64,000 nt of DNA, taken from Desulfovibrio sp. A2. GTDB lineage: Bacteria > Desulfobacterota > Desulfovibrionia > Desulfovibrionales > Desulfovibrionaceae. The notes beneath the pieces are model-generated. The model did no database searches, was not told the DNA's origin, and saw only the letters and a program-made list of their open reading frames with translations. Each line of letters opens with the position of its first letter. The first letter of the stretch is position 1. This document shows, one piece after another, positions 17,206-26,360 of the stretch. The DNA lies in the NCBI RefSeq assembly GCF_000226255.1, contig NZ_AGFG01000044.1, positions 1 to 64,000 on the forward strand, in the 5' to 3' direction. The position numbers were made by a program, and so were the translations under genes.

Positions 17206-18684
17206 ATGCCCTGTCCCACGCCTTGTCCCGCACCCGGCCACGACTTTCCGGCCGCGCGCACGCGGATGGAGTACGTCTGCCTCGGCTGCGGAGAGCGCCG
17301 CGGCATCGACGAACTGCTGTACACCTGCCCCAACTGCGGCGGTGTGTACCTGCTGGAAGACCTCGATTTCGGCAAGCTCGCGGAACTGCGCACCGGCCCC
17401 GAATGGCGCGCCCTGTTCGACGCCCGCGCCGCCACCCGCACCACCGCCCTGCGCGGCATCTTCCGCTTTTACGAGCTGATGGCCCCGGTGCTGGAAGAAG
17501 AGGACATCGTGTACCTGGGCGAAGGCAACACCCCCATCATCGAGGCGGCCCCCGTGCTGCGCGACGGAGTGGGCATTCCCTTCGCCTTCAAGAACGACGG
17601 CCAGAACCCCAGCGCATCGTTCAAGGACCGGGGCATGGCCTGCGCGTTCAGCTACCTGAAGGCGCTGGTGCGCAAGCACGGCTGGGACGAGGTGCTTACC
17701 GTCTGCGCCTCCACCGGCGACACCTCGGCCGCCGCCGCGCTGTACGCCTCGTACGTGGGCGGGCCGGTGAAGTCGGTGGTGCTGCTGCCGCACGGCAAGG
17801 TCACCCCGCAGCAGCTTTCGCAGCCGCTCGGCAGCGGGGCCACGGTGCTGGAAATTCCCGGCGTGTTCGACGACTGCATGAAGGTGGTGGAGCACCTGGC
17901 CGAAAACTACCGGGTGGCCCTGCTGAACTCCAAGAACAGCTGGCGCATCCTGGGCCAGGAATCCTACGCCTTCGAGGTGGCCCAGTGGTACGGCTGGGAC
18001 ATGAAGGGCCAGTGCGTGTTCGTGCCCATCGGCAACGCGGGCAACGTCACGGCCATCATGGCGGGCTTCCTGAAGCTGCTGCGCCTTGGGGTCATCGACA
18101 GCCTGCCGCGGGTCATCGGCGTGCAGTCGCACCATGCCGACCCGGTTTGGCGCTACTACAGCCAGCCTGACCCGGCCACCCGCACCTACGCGCCCGTCAC
18201 CGTGCAGCCCAGCGTGGCCCAGGCCGCCATGATCGGCAACCCGGTGTCCTTCCCGCGCGTGAAGGCGCTGGCGGACAGGTTCATCGCCGAAGGGGGCGAA
18301 CGCGCCTTCTCCGTGGTGCAGGTGACCGAGCAGGAGATCATGGACGCCATGATCCGGGGCAACCGCCACGGGCACATCGCCTGCACCCAGGGCGGCGAAT
18401 GCCTGGCCGGGCTCATCAAGGCCCGGGAACTGGGCCTGGTGTCGCCGGGCGAGCACGCCGTGCTCGACGCCACGGCCCACAGCCTGAAGTTCGCGGGCTT
18501 TCAGGACATGTACTTCACCAACAGCTTCCCGCCCGAATACGGCGTGATTCCGGACGCCAGCCTGGCCAACGCGCCCGCGCTGGTGGTCAGCACGGAAGAC
18601 AAGGCGCGCCTGTCGCCCGAGGCCTACACCCTGGCCGCCGCCAAGGCGGTGGTGGCCAAGCTGGGGCTGGCGAAGAAGGCGTAG
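17206..18684 (+). CDS. thrC: Threonine synthase
   Basis: The 492-residue PLP enzyme converts O-phosphohomoserine to threonine. The PLP lysine is in NPSASFKDRGM (about residue 140), preceded by the substrate loop YLGEGNTPI. The Ser/Thr phosphate-binding CASTGDTSAA follows. The N-terminus carries a zinc-ribbon-like pair (CLGCG and CPNCG, about 22-46), as in a subset of threonine synthases. The ATG at 17206 has AAGGAG ten bases upstream. It ends about 55 bases before a strong terminator, closing the RNB-plsY-thrC run. Confidence 0.95.
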   Translation: MPCPTPCPAPGHDFPAARTRMEYVCLGCGERRGIDELLYTCPNCGGVYLLEDLDFGKLAELRTGPEWRALFDARAATRTTALRGIFRFYELMAPVLEEEDIVYLGEGNTPIIEAAPVLRDGVGIPFAFKNDGQNPSASFKDRGMACAFSYLKALVRKHGWDEVLTVCASTGDTSAAAALYASYVGGPVKSVVLLPHGKVTPQQLSQPLGSGATVLEIPGVFDDCMKVVEHLAENYRVALLNSKNSWRILGQESYAFEVAQWYGWDMKGQCVFVPIGNAGNVTAIMAGFLKLLRLGVIDSLPRVIGVQSHHADPVWRYYSQPDPATRTYAPVTVQPSVAQAAMIGNPVSFPRVKALADRFIAEGGERAFSVVQVTEQEIMDAMIRGNRHGHIACTQGGECLAGLIKARELGLVSPGEHAVLDATAHSLKFAGFQDMYFTNSFPPEYGVIPDASLANAPALVVSTEDKARLSPEAYTLAAAKAVVAKLGLAKKA

Positions 18685-18739
18685 CGCCCGCACGCGGGGC
18701 CACGCGCCCCGCCGGTTTCCATCACGCCCGCGCAAACGA

Positions 18740-18774
18740 CGCGGCGCACGGAAAAACTCCGTGCGCCGCGTTTT
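18740..18774 (+). terminator. Terminator of thrC
   Basis: A perfect 12-bp stem (CGCGGCGCACGG with CCGTGCGCCGCG) with a 7-base A-rich loop is followed by TTTT. Confidence 0.92.
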
Positions 18775-18854
18775 CATTCCTGTCTCCCGTCCCCCTCTCC
18801 CCCTTGCCGCGCAGGCCCCTCCGGCGACGGTCGCGTTTTTGCGACCCATCCGCC

Positions 18855-18872
18855 TTGTGCCATTCTGCACAA
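18855..18872. promoter_or_regulatory. Putative enhancer site TTGTGC-N6-GCACAA
   Basis: A perfect 6-base inverted repeat lies about 140-155 bases upstream of the sigma-54 promoter of the radical enzyme gene, the usual place for an enhancer-binding protein. Three close variants lie upstream of the second sigma-54 promoter (22649-22806). The likely binder is the sigma-54 activator encoded at 31666. Confidence 0.6.
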
Positions 18873-18888
18873 TTCCCCTCTCAATGCT

Positions 18889-18910
18889 GAAATATTTGAT
18901 CAAAAATTTC
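18889..18910. promoter_or_regulatory. AT-rich near-perfect 22-base palindrome
   Basis: GAAAT-A-TTTGATCAAA-A-ATTTC is symmetric except for one base pair. It lies between the putative enhancer and the sigma-54 promoter, where a DNA-bending protein or a second regulator could act. No specific family is implied. Confidence 0.35.
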
Positions 18911-19008
18911 ATCGCGCCGCATTTCTGCAACATCCGGCGTTGCGAACCCAACGGGCAGTGCGACGGACCAGACGCAGCAATACGCTAAAATAAAACACTT
19001 TAACGGGG

Positions 19009-19024
19009 TGGCACACTCGATGCT
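19009..19024 (+). promoter_or_regulatory. Sigma-54 promoter of the radical enzyme operon
   Basis: TGGCACACTCGATGCT has GG and GC dinucleotides exactly 10 bases apart (-24/-12) and matches the consensus TGGCAC-N5-TTGC(A/T) at almost every position. Transcription should start near 19035, giving a 65-base leader. Confidence 0.85.
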
Positions 19025-19099
19025 TATGCCCGGCCAGTTCATGCATGTGCCGTGCATCCGCAACATCACTCACATGGGCCATGGCCCAGGGAGACCTAC

Positions 19100-21571
19100 A
19101 TGACCACCTGCTGCCTTTCCCCCCAGGAAGTGCGCCTGCAGAGCCCGGAACCGGACAAGGCCGGGCGCGAGCGCGTCTACGGCATTCTCGAGACCTTCCA
19201 GTATCAGGTTCCGTTCATCGACGTGGAGCGCGCCCGCTACTTCACCGAGTCCATGCGCGCCACCGAGGGCCAGCTGCTGGCCCTGCGCTGGGCCAAGGCG
19301 CTGAAGAACTGCGCCGAGAAGATGACCGTGTACATCACCCCCAACCAACTCATCGCGGGCCGCGCCGGGCAGTTCGGCCGCTACGGCATCCTGTACCCGG
19401 AAATCGACGGCGACTTCTACGGCGTGGTCATGCGCGACCTGCCCAACCGCGCCAAGAGCCCGTTCCGCATCTCGGACACGGACATCAACATCATCCTCGA
19501 CGAAATCGCCCCCTACTGGGAAGGCAAGACCTACCACGAACACCTCAACGGCGCCCTGCCCGAGGAACTGCGCAACGTCACCTACGCCGACGATTCAGGC
19601 CTGAAGTCCAAATTCGTGGTCAGCGAAACCTCTTCCTACCGTTCCGCCCTGCAGTGGGTGCACGACTACGAAAAGGTGCTGAGCCGAGGCATGCTGGACA
19701 TCCAGGCCGAAATGCGGACCCGCCTGAAAAGGCTGGACCCGGACAGCCCCATCGACAACTGGGAGAAGAAGCCCTTCCTGGAAGCCATGGTCATCGTGTG
19801 CGACGCCTTCATGATCTGGGCGAAGCGCCACGCCGACCTCGCCCGCGAGCAGGCCGCCGCCGAAAAGAACCCCGCCCGCAAGCAGGAGCTGCTGCGCCTT
19901 GCCGACATCTGCGAGCGCGTGCCCGCGCACCCCGCCCGCACCTTCCACGAGGCCGTGCAGTCGCAGTGGTTCGTGCAGATGTTCTCGCGCATCGAGCAGA
20001 AGGCCAGCGCCATCATCTCCAACGGGCGCATGGACCAGTACTTCTACCCGTACTACGCCAAGGACCTTGCCGAAGGCCGCATCACCGAAGAACGCGCCAT
20101 GGAGCTTCTGGAGTGCATGTGGGTGGAGATGGCGCAGTTCATCGACCTGTACATCAACCCCACCGGCAACGAGTTCAACGAAGGGTACGCCCACTGGGAG
20201 GCCGTGACCATCGGCGGGCAGACCCCCGACGGCCATGACGCCACCAACGACCTGACCTACCTGTTCCTGCGTTCCAAGCGCGAATTCCCGCTGAACTATC
20301 CCGACCTCGCCACCCGCATCCACTCGCGCTCGCCCGAACGCTTCCTGTACGAGGTGGCCGAGACCATCAAGGACGGTTCCGGCTTTCCCAAGCTGATCAA
20401 CGACGAGGAAATCGTGCCGCTGTACGTGGCCAAGGGCGCGCCCTTCAGGGACGCCCTGGACTACGCCGTGTCGGGGTGCACCGAGGCCCGCATGCCCAAC
20501 CGCGACACCTACACCTCGGGCTGCGTGTACATCAACTTCGCCACCGCCATGGAAATGACCATGCACAACGGGCGGATGCTGAAGTACGGCCAGGACGACC
20601 TGGTGGGCCTGGAAACCGGCGATCCCACCACCTTCACCACCTGGGAACGGTTCTGGGAAGCCTACAAGGCCCAGCACATGAACCTGCTGTCCAAGGCCTT
20701 CACCCAGCAGTACGTGGTGGACTGCCTGCGCCCGCAGCACTTCGCCTCGCCCTTTGCCTCGGTGCTGCACGACCTGTGCGTTGAAGACTGCAAGGACCTG
20801 CAATCGCCCAGGATCGAAGGCGGCGTGGACTTCTCGTACTTCGAGTTCCTGGGCTACGGCACGGTGGTTGACTCGCTGGCGGCGGTCAAGAAGCTGGTGT
20901 TCGAGGACAGGAAGGTGACCATGGCCGAGTTGGTGGCCGCCCTGCAAAACGACTTCGAGGGCTACGAGCCCCTGCGCGCCCTGATGCAGTCGGCCCCCTG
21001 CTACGGCAACAACTTGCCTTACGCCGACGCCATCGCCAAGGAAGTGGACCGCATGACCCAGGTCTTCGCGGAAAAGTACTCCAGGATCCGGGGCATCAAC
21101 TGCGACGTGCGCTACGTGCCCATCACCTCGCACGTGCCCTTCGGCAAGGTGGTCAGCGCCACCCCCAACGGCCGCAAGGCGTGGACGGCCCTGTCCGACG
21201 GCTCCTCCGCCTCGCACGGCGCGGACCACAACGGCCCCACGGCGGTGCTGCTGTCCAACTACAATTCCAAGAACTGCGACCTGAAGAACCGCGCCTCGCG
21301 CCTGCTGAACATCAAGCTGTCGCCCAAGTGCGTCTCGGGCGAGGCGGGCACCCGCAAGCTCGTGGACATCATCCGCAGCTGGTGCGACCTGAAGCTGTGG
21401 CACCTGCAGTTCAACATCATCAACAAGGAAACCCTGCTCAAGGCCAAGGCAGACCCCAACAAGTACCGTGGGTTGCTGGTGCGCATCGCGGGGTACAGTT
21501 CGTACTTCTGCGACCTGTCGCCCGACCTGCAGGACGACGTGATCAACCGCACCGAACACGACGAAATGTAG
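19100..21571 (+). CDS. Glycyl radical enzyme, sulfonate C-S lyase type (isethionate/DHPS sulfite-lyase-like)
   Basis: The 823-residue enzyme belongs to the pyruvate formate-lyase-like radical family. The radical Gly is G798 in RIAGYS near the C-terminus; the thiyl Cys and general base are C460 and E462 in SGCTEAR. From memory of the published numbering of Bilophila isethionate sulfite-lyase, its sulfonate-binding R189, Q193 and R678 and pocket W374 correspond here to R181, Q185, R671 and W366. Its F682 corresponds to I675, so the pocket is altered, possibly for a larger C3 substrate such as dihydroxypropanesulfonate. Expected products are sulfite plus an aldehyde or ketone. Choline lyase, glycerol dehydratase and PFL have other residues at these positions. 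The start at 19100 has GGGAG six bases upstream; an earlier in-frame codon at 19052 lacks a ribosome site. The enzyme is oxygen-sensitive and needs the adjacent activase. Confidence 0.88.
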   Translation: MTTCCLSPQEVRLQSPEPDKAGRERVYGILETFQYQVPFIDVERARYFTESMRATEGQLLALRWAKALKNCAEKMTVYITPNQLIAGRAGQFGRYGILYPEIDGDFYGVVMRDLPNRAKSPFRISDTDINIILDEIAPYWEGKTYHEHLNGALPEELRNVTYADDSGLKSKFVVSETSSYRSALQWVHDYEKVLSRGMLDIQAEMRTRLKRLDPDSPIDNWEKKPFLEAMVIVCDAFMIWAKRHADLAREQAAAEKNPARKQELLRLADICERVPAHPARTFHEAVQSQWFVQMFSRIEQKASAIISNGRMDQYFYPYYAKDLAEGRITEERAMELLECMWVEMAQFIDLYINPTGNEFNEGYAHWEAVTIGGQTPDGHDATNDLTYLFLRSKREFPLNYPDLATRIHSRSPERFLYEVAETIKDGSGFPKLINDEEIVPLYVAKGAPFRDALDYAVSGCTEARMPNRDTYTSGCVYINFATAMEMTMHNGRMLKYGQDDLVGLETGDPTTFTTWERFWEAYKAQHMNLLSKAFTQQYVVDCLRPQHFASPFASVLHDLCVEDCKDLQSPRIEGGVDFSYFEFLGYGTVVDSLAAVKKLVFEDRKVTMAELVAALQNDFEGYEPLRALMQSAPCYGNNLPYADAIAKEVDRMTQVFAEKYSRIRGINCDVRYVPITSHVPFGKVVSATPNGRKAWTALSDGSSASHGADHNGPTAVLLSNYNSKNCDLKNRASRLLNIKLSPKCVSGEAGTRKLVDIIRSWCDLKLWHLQFNIINKETLLKAKADPNKYRGLLVRIAGYSSYFCDLSPDLQDDVINRTEHDEM

Positions 21572-21585
21572 CATCCGCATCCACA

Positions 21586-21618
21586 GGAGAGGGGGGAAGA
21601 GGCTGACGCCCCCTCTCC
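21586..21618 (+). promoter_or_regulatory. Intercistronic hairpin between radical enzyme and activase
   Basis: A 10-bp stem (GGAGAGGGGG with CCCCCTCTCC) with a 13-base loop and no T-run is more likely a partial attenuator or mRNA-stabilising structure than a terminator. It would favour high enzyme and low activase levels. Confidence 0.5.
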
Positions 21619-21641
21619 GTCATCACGGGAAGAGGCACCCC

Positions 21642-22544
21642 ATGCAGGACAAGGAACAGACGGGCATCGTCTTCAACATGCAGAAATATTCCGTGCACGA
21701 TGGCGCGGGCATCCGCACCATGGTCTTCTTCAAGGGCTGCCCGCTGCGCTGCGCGTGGTGCAGCAACCCCGAATCGCAACGCCCCCAGCCGGAGCGCGGC
21801 TTCAGCCGCTACAGGTGCCTTTCCCCGGCCGTGTGCGGCTACTGCATTCCCGCCTGCCCCAGGGGGTGCATCCTCGACATCGAGGGACTGCTGGCCATCG
21901 ACTACACCCGCTGCGACGGCTGCCTGCTTTGCGCCCAGGCCTGTCCCACCGGGGCCATGAACGTCTACGGCCAGCGGCTGACCGTGGCCGAGGTGCTGGA
22001 GACGGTGGAACAGGACACGGTGTTCTACGCCCGGTCCGGCGGCGGCATGACCTTGTCAGGGGGCGAGGTGATGCAGCAGCCTGAGTTCGCCGTGGCCCTG
22101 CTGCGCGAGGCGCGCCACAGGCGCATCAACACGGCCATGGAAACCTGCGGGCACTGCGATGGCGACATGCTGGCGGAAGCCTGTCGCCACCTTGATTCGC
22201 TGATCTTCGACATCAAGCAACTGGATTCGGAAAGGCACAAGCAAGGCACCGGCGTGGGCAACGAGCGTATTCTCGAAAACTTCCTGCGCGTGTGTCGAGA
22301 GTTTCCCGAACTGCCCATTCTGGCCCGCACCCCGGTCATCCCCGGCTTCAACGATACCGAGGACGACATCCGGGCCATCGCCCGGTTCCTGCCCAAGCGC
22401 GCCAACCTGCGCTACGAGCTGCTTCCGTACCACCGCATGGGCCAGGCCAAATACGAATTCCTGGGCCGCGCCTTTCCCATGGGCGGCGCGCAACTGGCGG
22501 ATGGCGCCCTGAACCGGTTGAGAAGCGTGGCCCTGGCCCGTTGA
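21642..22544 (+). CDS. Glycyl radical enzyme activase (radical SAM)
   Basis: The 300-residue protein installs the glycyl radical on the enzyme encoded just upstream. The radical-SAM cluster motif C33-x3-C37-x2-C40 is in KGCPLRCAWC. It is followed by a ferredoxin-like insert with two further Cys sets (C65, C68, C72, C76 and C91, C94, C97, C101), as in activases of choline lyase, glycerol dehydratase and isethionate lyase. SGGEVMQQ is the SAM-contacting loop. HDGAGIRT at 19-26 is typical of activases. It lies 70 bases after the radical enzyme and is transcribed with it. Confidence 0.93.
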   Translation: MQDKEQTGIVFNMQKYSVHDGAGIRTMVFFKGCPLRCAWCSNPESQRPQPERGFSRYRCLSPAVCGYCIPACPRGCILDIEGLLAIDYTRCDGCLLCAQACPTGAMNVYGQRLTVAEVLETVEQDTVFYARSGGGMTLSGGEVMQQPEFAVALLREARHRRINTAMETCGHCDGDMLAEACRHLDSLIFDIKQLDSERHKQGTGVGNERILENFLRVCREFPELPILARTPVIPGFNDTEDDIRAIARFLPKRANLRYELLPYHRMGQAKYEFLGRAFPMGGAQLADGALNRLRSVALAR

Positions 22545-22648
22545 TCCTCCGCTACCCTCGTGGGCGCCGCCTCCCCCCCCTCGCCCCAGTCCCTGCTTTC
22601 CCCGGCATCCCTTTGTGGATGCCGTTTTTTTGCGCCGTTCGCAGGGAA

Positions 22649-22806
22649 CAGTGCAAATCGGCACAATCTCCCCCTCCAGGCGATGCAATTTTGCACTACA
22701 GCCAAGGTGGTCTCGCCTAGCTCACTAATATTAAATGCTTTTTTCAGTGCGCGCCTTGCGTCGCTTTTTTGCATCATATATAAGACTTGGTGCACTTCTG
22801 CATTTC
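22649..22806. promoter_or_regulatory. Cluster of three GTGC-N6-GCAC-type dyads
   Basis: Sites are GTGC-AAATCG-GCAC (22651-22664), ATGC-AATTTT-GCAC (22683-22696) and GTGC-ACTTCT-GCAT (22790-22803). They share the form of the perfect dyad at 18855-18872 and lie 260-410 bases upstream of the second sigma-54 promoter. They occupy the AT-rich part of the 874-base gap 22545-23418, which otherwise has no supportable gene. They are probably enhancer sites for the locus activator. Confidence 0.55.
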
Positions 22807-22969
22807 ACTGTTTTGTAGTTTTTGATCATGGCTGTTTTTCAACATGTTAGAGCACAAAAAAGAACGCCTCCCATTACCATGATGTTGAAAAGCGACGTTG
22901 CCGGTCTCGTGCCGCGTGCGGTTCACAGCCAGCTTGCGGACAAGATGCCCCCCCAAAGGAAAATCACTT

Positions 22970-23002
22970 GGCAATATTACATAATATTATCAGTATATTG
23001 CC
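22970..23002. promoter_or_regulatory. AT-rich inverted repeat GGCAATAT-N17-ATATTGCC
   Basis: Perfect 8-base arms flank a 17-base AT-rich centre, 57 bases upstream of the sigma-54 promoter at 23059. The position between enhancers and promoter suits a bending-protein site or an operator. Confidence 0.4.
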
Positions 23003-23058
23003 TGGCAAAAAAGAGTGTTCATACAATCAATTTCTTCGCTTGCTCAATCATTCACAAC

Positions 23059-23074
23059 CGGCACCATTCTTGCT
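23059..23074 (+). promoter_or_regulatory. Sigma-54 promoter of the transporter/dehydrogenase operon
   Basis: CGGCACCATTCTTGCT has GG and GC 10 bases apart and a full GGCAC...TTGCT match; only the first base deviates from TGGCAC. The start point would be near 23085, leaving a leader of about 335 bases before the SDR gene. Confidence 0.8.
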
Positions 23075-23418
23075 CCTCTCTGAAACACGCCACTCGCACA
23101 TGGCCCGTAGCAGTGGCGGCGACGCGGCGGAGATGCAAACCAACTGCTTATCCATGCACACTGATGATCAGGCAGCTGTCTTATCCATGGAGTTTCCATG
23201 ACGAAAAGCTTCCGTTGGTTGCAACGCTGCTCATCCGCAACGCATCACGCCATGCCCCGCCACGGCGTCCGCAACGAAGCACGAAGGGAAAAGCAGGCCG
23301 CGAATGGATTAGCCCGCGTTTCACATGCGGTGGGTGCTTGCGAAAGACACCCGTGCCACATCGTTCACCAACACGTCGACGCCAGCTCCAGATGGCGTCC
23401 GCTTGCGGCAGGTCTCCC

Positions 23419-24222
23419 ATGAATCAGACCGAACGTCCCGTTGCACCCGCCCCGCCCCCCCAGGCCGGACTGTTCGACCTTGCGGGCAGGAGCGCGCTGG
23501 TCACCGGCGGCAGCGCCGGTCTTGGCGAAGCCATGGCCACCGCGCTGGGACTCGCCGGGGCGCGCGTGCTGCTGCTGGCCCGCCGCCAACCCGAACTGGA
23601 CCGGGCGGTCGGGCGCCTCGCCTCTCTGGGCATCGATGCCCAGACGCTTTCCGCGGACCTGGCCGACCCCGCCGCCATCGCGGTCGGCGCGACGCGGGCC
23701 CGGGACATGCTGGGCCGGGTGGACATCCTGGTCAACGCGGCGGGCATCAACCTGCGCCAACCGTTCGAGGACATCACCCCCGAAGCCTGGCGGCGCCAGA
23801 TCGACCTGCACCTTTCCGCACCGTTCTTCCTCGTCCAGGCGCTGGCCCCCGGCATGCGCGAACGCCGCTGGGGCCGCATCATCAACATCGCCTCCCTGCA
23901 AGCCTACCGGGCCATGCCCCACAGCGCGCCCTACGGCGCGGCCAAGGGCGGCATCGTGCAGCTTACCCGCGCCATGGCCCAGGCCTGGGGGCCGTACGGC
24001 ATCACCTGCAACGCCATCGGCCCCGGCTTTTTCCCCACCGCGCTCACCGCTCCGGTGTTCGACGATCCGGAAACAGCTTCCCGCCACGCGGCGCAAACCT
24101 GCCTTGGCCGCAACGGGCGCATGGAAGATCTGCATGGCCTGACCATATTCCTCGCAAGCAACGCATCATCGTACGTCACTGGGCAAACGATCATGCTCGA
24201 TGGTGGATTCACGGCGAAGTAA
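23419..24222 (+). CDS. Short-chain dehydrogenase/reductase
   Basis: The 267-residue classical SDR has TGGSAGLG (29-36) for the nucleotide, NAAG at 107-110, catalytic Ser159, Tyr172 and Lys176 (YGAAK), and a C-terminal DGGFTAK. Arg56-Arg57 after the second strand suggest NADP(H). It resembles gluconate 5-dehydrogenase-like SDRs. In this setting it may reduce the carbonyl product of C-S cleavage (for example hydroxyacetone to propanediol) or oxidise a sulfonated alcohol; both are inference. The frame is open upstream to 22822, but that extension has non-coding composition and contains the promoter. The ATG at 23419 with GGCAGG nearby is the better start. It heads the transporter operon. Confidence 0.88.
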   Translation: MNQTERPVAPAPPPQAGLFDLAGRSALVTGGSAGLGEAMATALGLAGARVLLLARRQPELDRAVGRLASLGIDAQTLSADLADPAAIAVGATRARDMLGRVDILVNAAGINLRQPFEDITPEAWRRQIDLHLSAPFFLVQALAPGMRERRWGRIINIASLQAYRAMPHSAPYGAAKGGIVQLTRAMAQAWGPYGITCNAIGPGFFPTALTAPVFDDPETASRHAAQTCLGRNGRMEDLHGLTIFLASNASSYVTGQTIMLDGGFTAK

Positions 24223-24300
24223 CCGATGTTTTCCTGTGTCAGACGGCTCCGTCCCGGCTTCATGTGACAATTTCACAGCATAGCAACAGCGAGGTCGTAC

Positions 24301-25383
24301 ATGAAAAAACGTCTAGCCACTGCCCTTGCCCTCCTTCTTGCCGGCGCATTCATGGTCGCCGGATTCACCCCCCCTTGCGCCAGCGCGGCCGACAAGCCTG
24401 AAATCCGCACCAGCGCGCAGCCCTGCCTGCACGGCATGCCGCTGTGGTACGCGGAAAAGGCCAACTGGCTCGCCAATGCCCCGTTCACCAACAAGTTCAT
24501 GCTGTTCGCCTCGGGCGCGCCCCAGGTGGAGGCGCTGGCCGCGGACCAGTGGGACGTGGGGGCCATGGGAGCCCTGCCCACCATGATGGCCAGCATGCGC
24601 TACGGCTACAAGTTCATCGGCATTTCCAACGACGAATCGGAAACCAACGACCTGTGGGTGCGCCCCGATTCGCCGCTGCTGAAGAACAAGGGCGTCAACC
24701 CCAAGCTTCCCGACGTCTACGGCAGCCCCGACGACTGGAAGGGCAGAAAGGTGCTGGCCACCACCGTGTCCACCGGCCATTACGCCCTCACCGCCACCCT
24801 CGCCGCGCTGGGGCTGAAGGACACCGACGTCTCGCTGGTGCACATGGAGCAAGGCCAGGCCGTCACCGCCTTCAACGCGGGCGAAGGCGACGTGATCCAG
24901 CTGTGGGCCCCGTTCAGCTACATCGCCGAGGCCAAGGGCTGGAAAAAGGTCTCCTCGGGCCACAAGGCCGGGGTGGTCATTCTGGGCGGCATCGGCGTGC
25001 GCAAGGACTTTGCCGAGAAGTTCCCCGACCTCGTGGTGGACTGGCTGGACGTGTACATGCGCGGCATCGAGATGATGAAGACCGAGCCCGGCAAGAGCGT
25101 TGAGCCCCTGCTGAACTACTTCACCGGGTACTGCGGCCTGGAACTGACCCGCGACCAGGTGGAAAAGGAATTCAAGTACCGCCCCCTGTACGACGTGAAC
25201 GAACAGGTGCGCCTGCTGGAAGACCCGGCCAAGACCGCCGCGTGGATGGACGGCGTCGCCAGGTTCATGCTCACCCAGGGCCGCATCACCGCCAAGGAAT
25301 ACGACCGCTACGTCAAGAGCAACTACGGGATCGACCCGTCGTTCATGAAGAAGCTGGCCGAACGCCGCGCCGCGGCGAAATAG
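24301..25383 (+). CDS. ABC transporter substrate-binding protein (taurine/sulfonate/nitrate type)
   Basis: The 360-residue periplasmic protein has a classic signal peptide (KKR, hydrophobic 7-22, cleavage near ASAA at 27-30). The mature part is of the TauA/SsuA/NMT1-like group: a conserved start EIRTSAQPCLHGMPLWYAEK, then LAADQWDVGAMGALP, GRKVLATTVSTGHYALTATL and VIQLWAPFSYIAEA. Ligands in this group include sulfonates, nitrate and pyrimidines. Given the radical C-S lyase in the locus, a C2/C3 sulfonate is the best guess. It lies 78 bases after the SDR gene. A strong hairpin follows it, a common way to keep the binding protein more abundant than the membrane parts. Confidence 0.9.
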   Translation: MKKRLATALALLLAGAFMVAGFTPPCASAADKPEIRTSAQPCLHGMPLWYAEKANWLANAPFTNKFMLFASGAPQVEALAADQWDVGAMGALPTMMASMRYGYKFIGISNDESETNDLWVRPDSPLLKNKGVNPKLPDVYGSPDDWKGRKVLATTVSTGHYALTATLAALGLKDTDVSLVHMEQGQAVTAFNAGEGDVIQLWAPFSYIAEAKGWKKVSSGHKAGVVILGGIGVRKDFAEKFPDLVVDWLDVYMRGIEMMKTEPGKSVEPLLNYFTGYCGLELTRDQVEKEFKYRPLYDVNEQVRLLEDPAKTAAWMDGVARFMLTQGRITAKEYDRYVKSNYGIDPSFMKKLAERRAAAK

Positions 25384-25397
25384 CGACGCCGCCTCCG

Positions 25398-25428
25398 CCG
25401 TCCTCCGGCGCTTGGCGCCGGAGGACGG
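25398..25428 (+). promoter_or_regulatory. Stable intercistronic hairpin after the binding-protein gene
   Basis: A perfect 14-bp stem (CCGTCCTCCGGCGC with its complement) with a TTG loop and no T-run lies 15 bases after the stop codon. It probably protects the upstream mRNA end and reduces expression of the permease genes. Confidence 0.6.
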
Positions 25429-25520
25429 TTACGGAGGATGGCGCGACGACCCGCGCGACAGGTTCCGCCCGGCATGGAGCCCTGTCGTCCTCCCCTTCCC
25501 ACGCGCGACAGGAGTCTAGC

Positions 25521-26360
25521 ATGCAGACAACCACAGACGACGCACCAAGCCCCGTATCGCTGGAGGTCGCAAAGGCCGGCTACCTCGCGGCCGCCGCCCG
25601 TGAACACTGGATATCCGTCGTCAGCCTGATCCTTTTCCTGGTCATCTGGGAACTGATCTGCCGGTTCGAGATCATCGGACCCTACCAGCTGGTTCCCCCA
25701 TCCGAGATTCTTGGCGTCTTCGTGGACAAGCTGTCCGAGCCCAACCCCGACGGCGCGCTGTTGCAGCAGCACGCCTGGGCCAGCCTGTCGCTGGCGCTGG
25801 CCGGGTTCGGAGCCGCCGTGTGCATCGGCGTGCCGCTGGGGCTGCTGATGGGCTGGTACAAGCCCGTCAACCTGCTGGTGCGCCCGCTGTTCGACGCGGT
25901 GCGCCCCATACCGCCCATCGCCTGGATACCCATCGCCATCCTGTGGCTGGGCATCGGCATCCACGCCAAGGCGTTCATCATCTTTCTGGCGGCGTTCGTG
26001 CCCTGCGTGATCAATTCGTACACGGGCATCCGCCTGACCAACCCGGTGCTGATCCGCGTTGCCCGCATCTACGGCGCCTCCAATTTCGAAACCTTCCGCA
26101 AGATCGGCATCCCCTCGGCCATCCCCATGGTGTTCACGGGCATCAAGCTGTCGCTCAACGCCGCGTGGACCACCCTGGTGGCGGCCGAACTGCTGGCCGC
26201 CTCGCAGGGGCTTGGCTACATGATCCAGCTCGGCCGCAGGCTGGCCCGCCCGGACATCATCATCGTGGGCATGCTGGCCATCGGCCTGCTGGGGGCGCTG
26301 ATGTCGTGGGGGCTGACCAGGATCGAGGCCCGCTTCGCATCTTCCCGGAGGCTCTCATGA
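25521..26360 (+). CDS. ABC transporter permease 1 (TauC/SsuC-like)
   Basis: The 279-residue inner-membrane protein has six predicted segments and the binding-protein-dependent permease signature around residues 150-215 (NSYTGIRLTNPVLIRVAR, then the EAA-like loop YGASNFETFRKIGIPSAIP). The motif PIPPIAWIPIAILWLGIG is typical of TauC/SsuC/NrtB. ATG at 25521 has AGGAG six bases upstream. It overlaps the next permease gene by four bases (ATGA), implying translational coupling and a 1:1 heterodimer. Confidence 0.92.
   Translation: MQTTTDDAPSPVSLEVAKAGYLAAAAREHWISVVSLILFLVIWELICRFEIIGPYQLVPPSEILGVFVDKLSEPNPDGALLQQHAWASLSLALAGFGAAVCIGVPLGLLMGWYKPVNLLVRPLFDAVRPIPPIAWIPIAILWLGIGIHAKAFIIFLAAFVPCVINSYTGIRLTNPVLIRVARIYGASNFETFRKIGIPSAIPMVFTGIKLSLNAAWTTLVAAELLAASQGLGYMIQLGRRLARPDIIIVGMLAIGLLGALMSWGLTRIEARFASSRRLS

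Noticed and set aside
19052..19099. Earlier start of the radical enzyme at 19052
   Set aside because: It lies only about 17 bases after the predicted transcript start and has no ribosome site; 19100 has GGGAG at good spacing.
19100..21571. Assignment as choline TMA-lyase, glycerol dehydratase or pyruvate formate-lyase
   Set aside because: The active-site motif is GCTEAR, with the Arg/Gln/Arg set of sulfonate lyases, instead of GCVEP or the double Cys of PFL. No microcompartment genes accompany it.
22822..23418. Upstream extension of the SDR reading frame to 22822
   Set aside because: The frame is open but its translation is Cys/His/Arg-rich and unlike any SDR N-terminus. It covers the sigma-54 promoter and the AT-rich repeats. 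The SDR fold begins after 23419.
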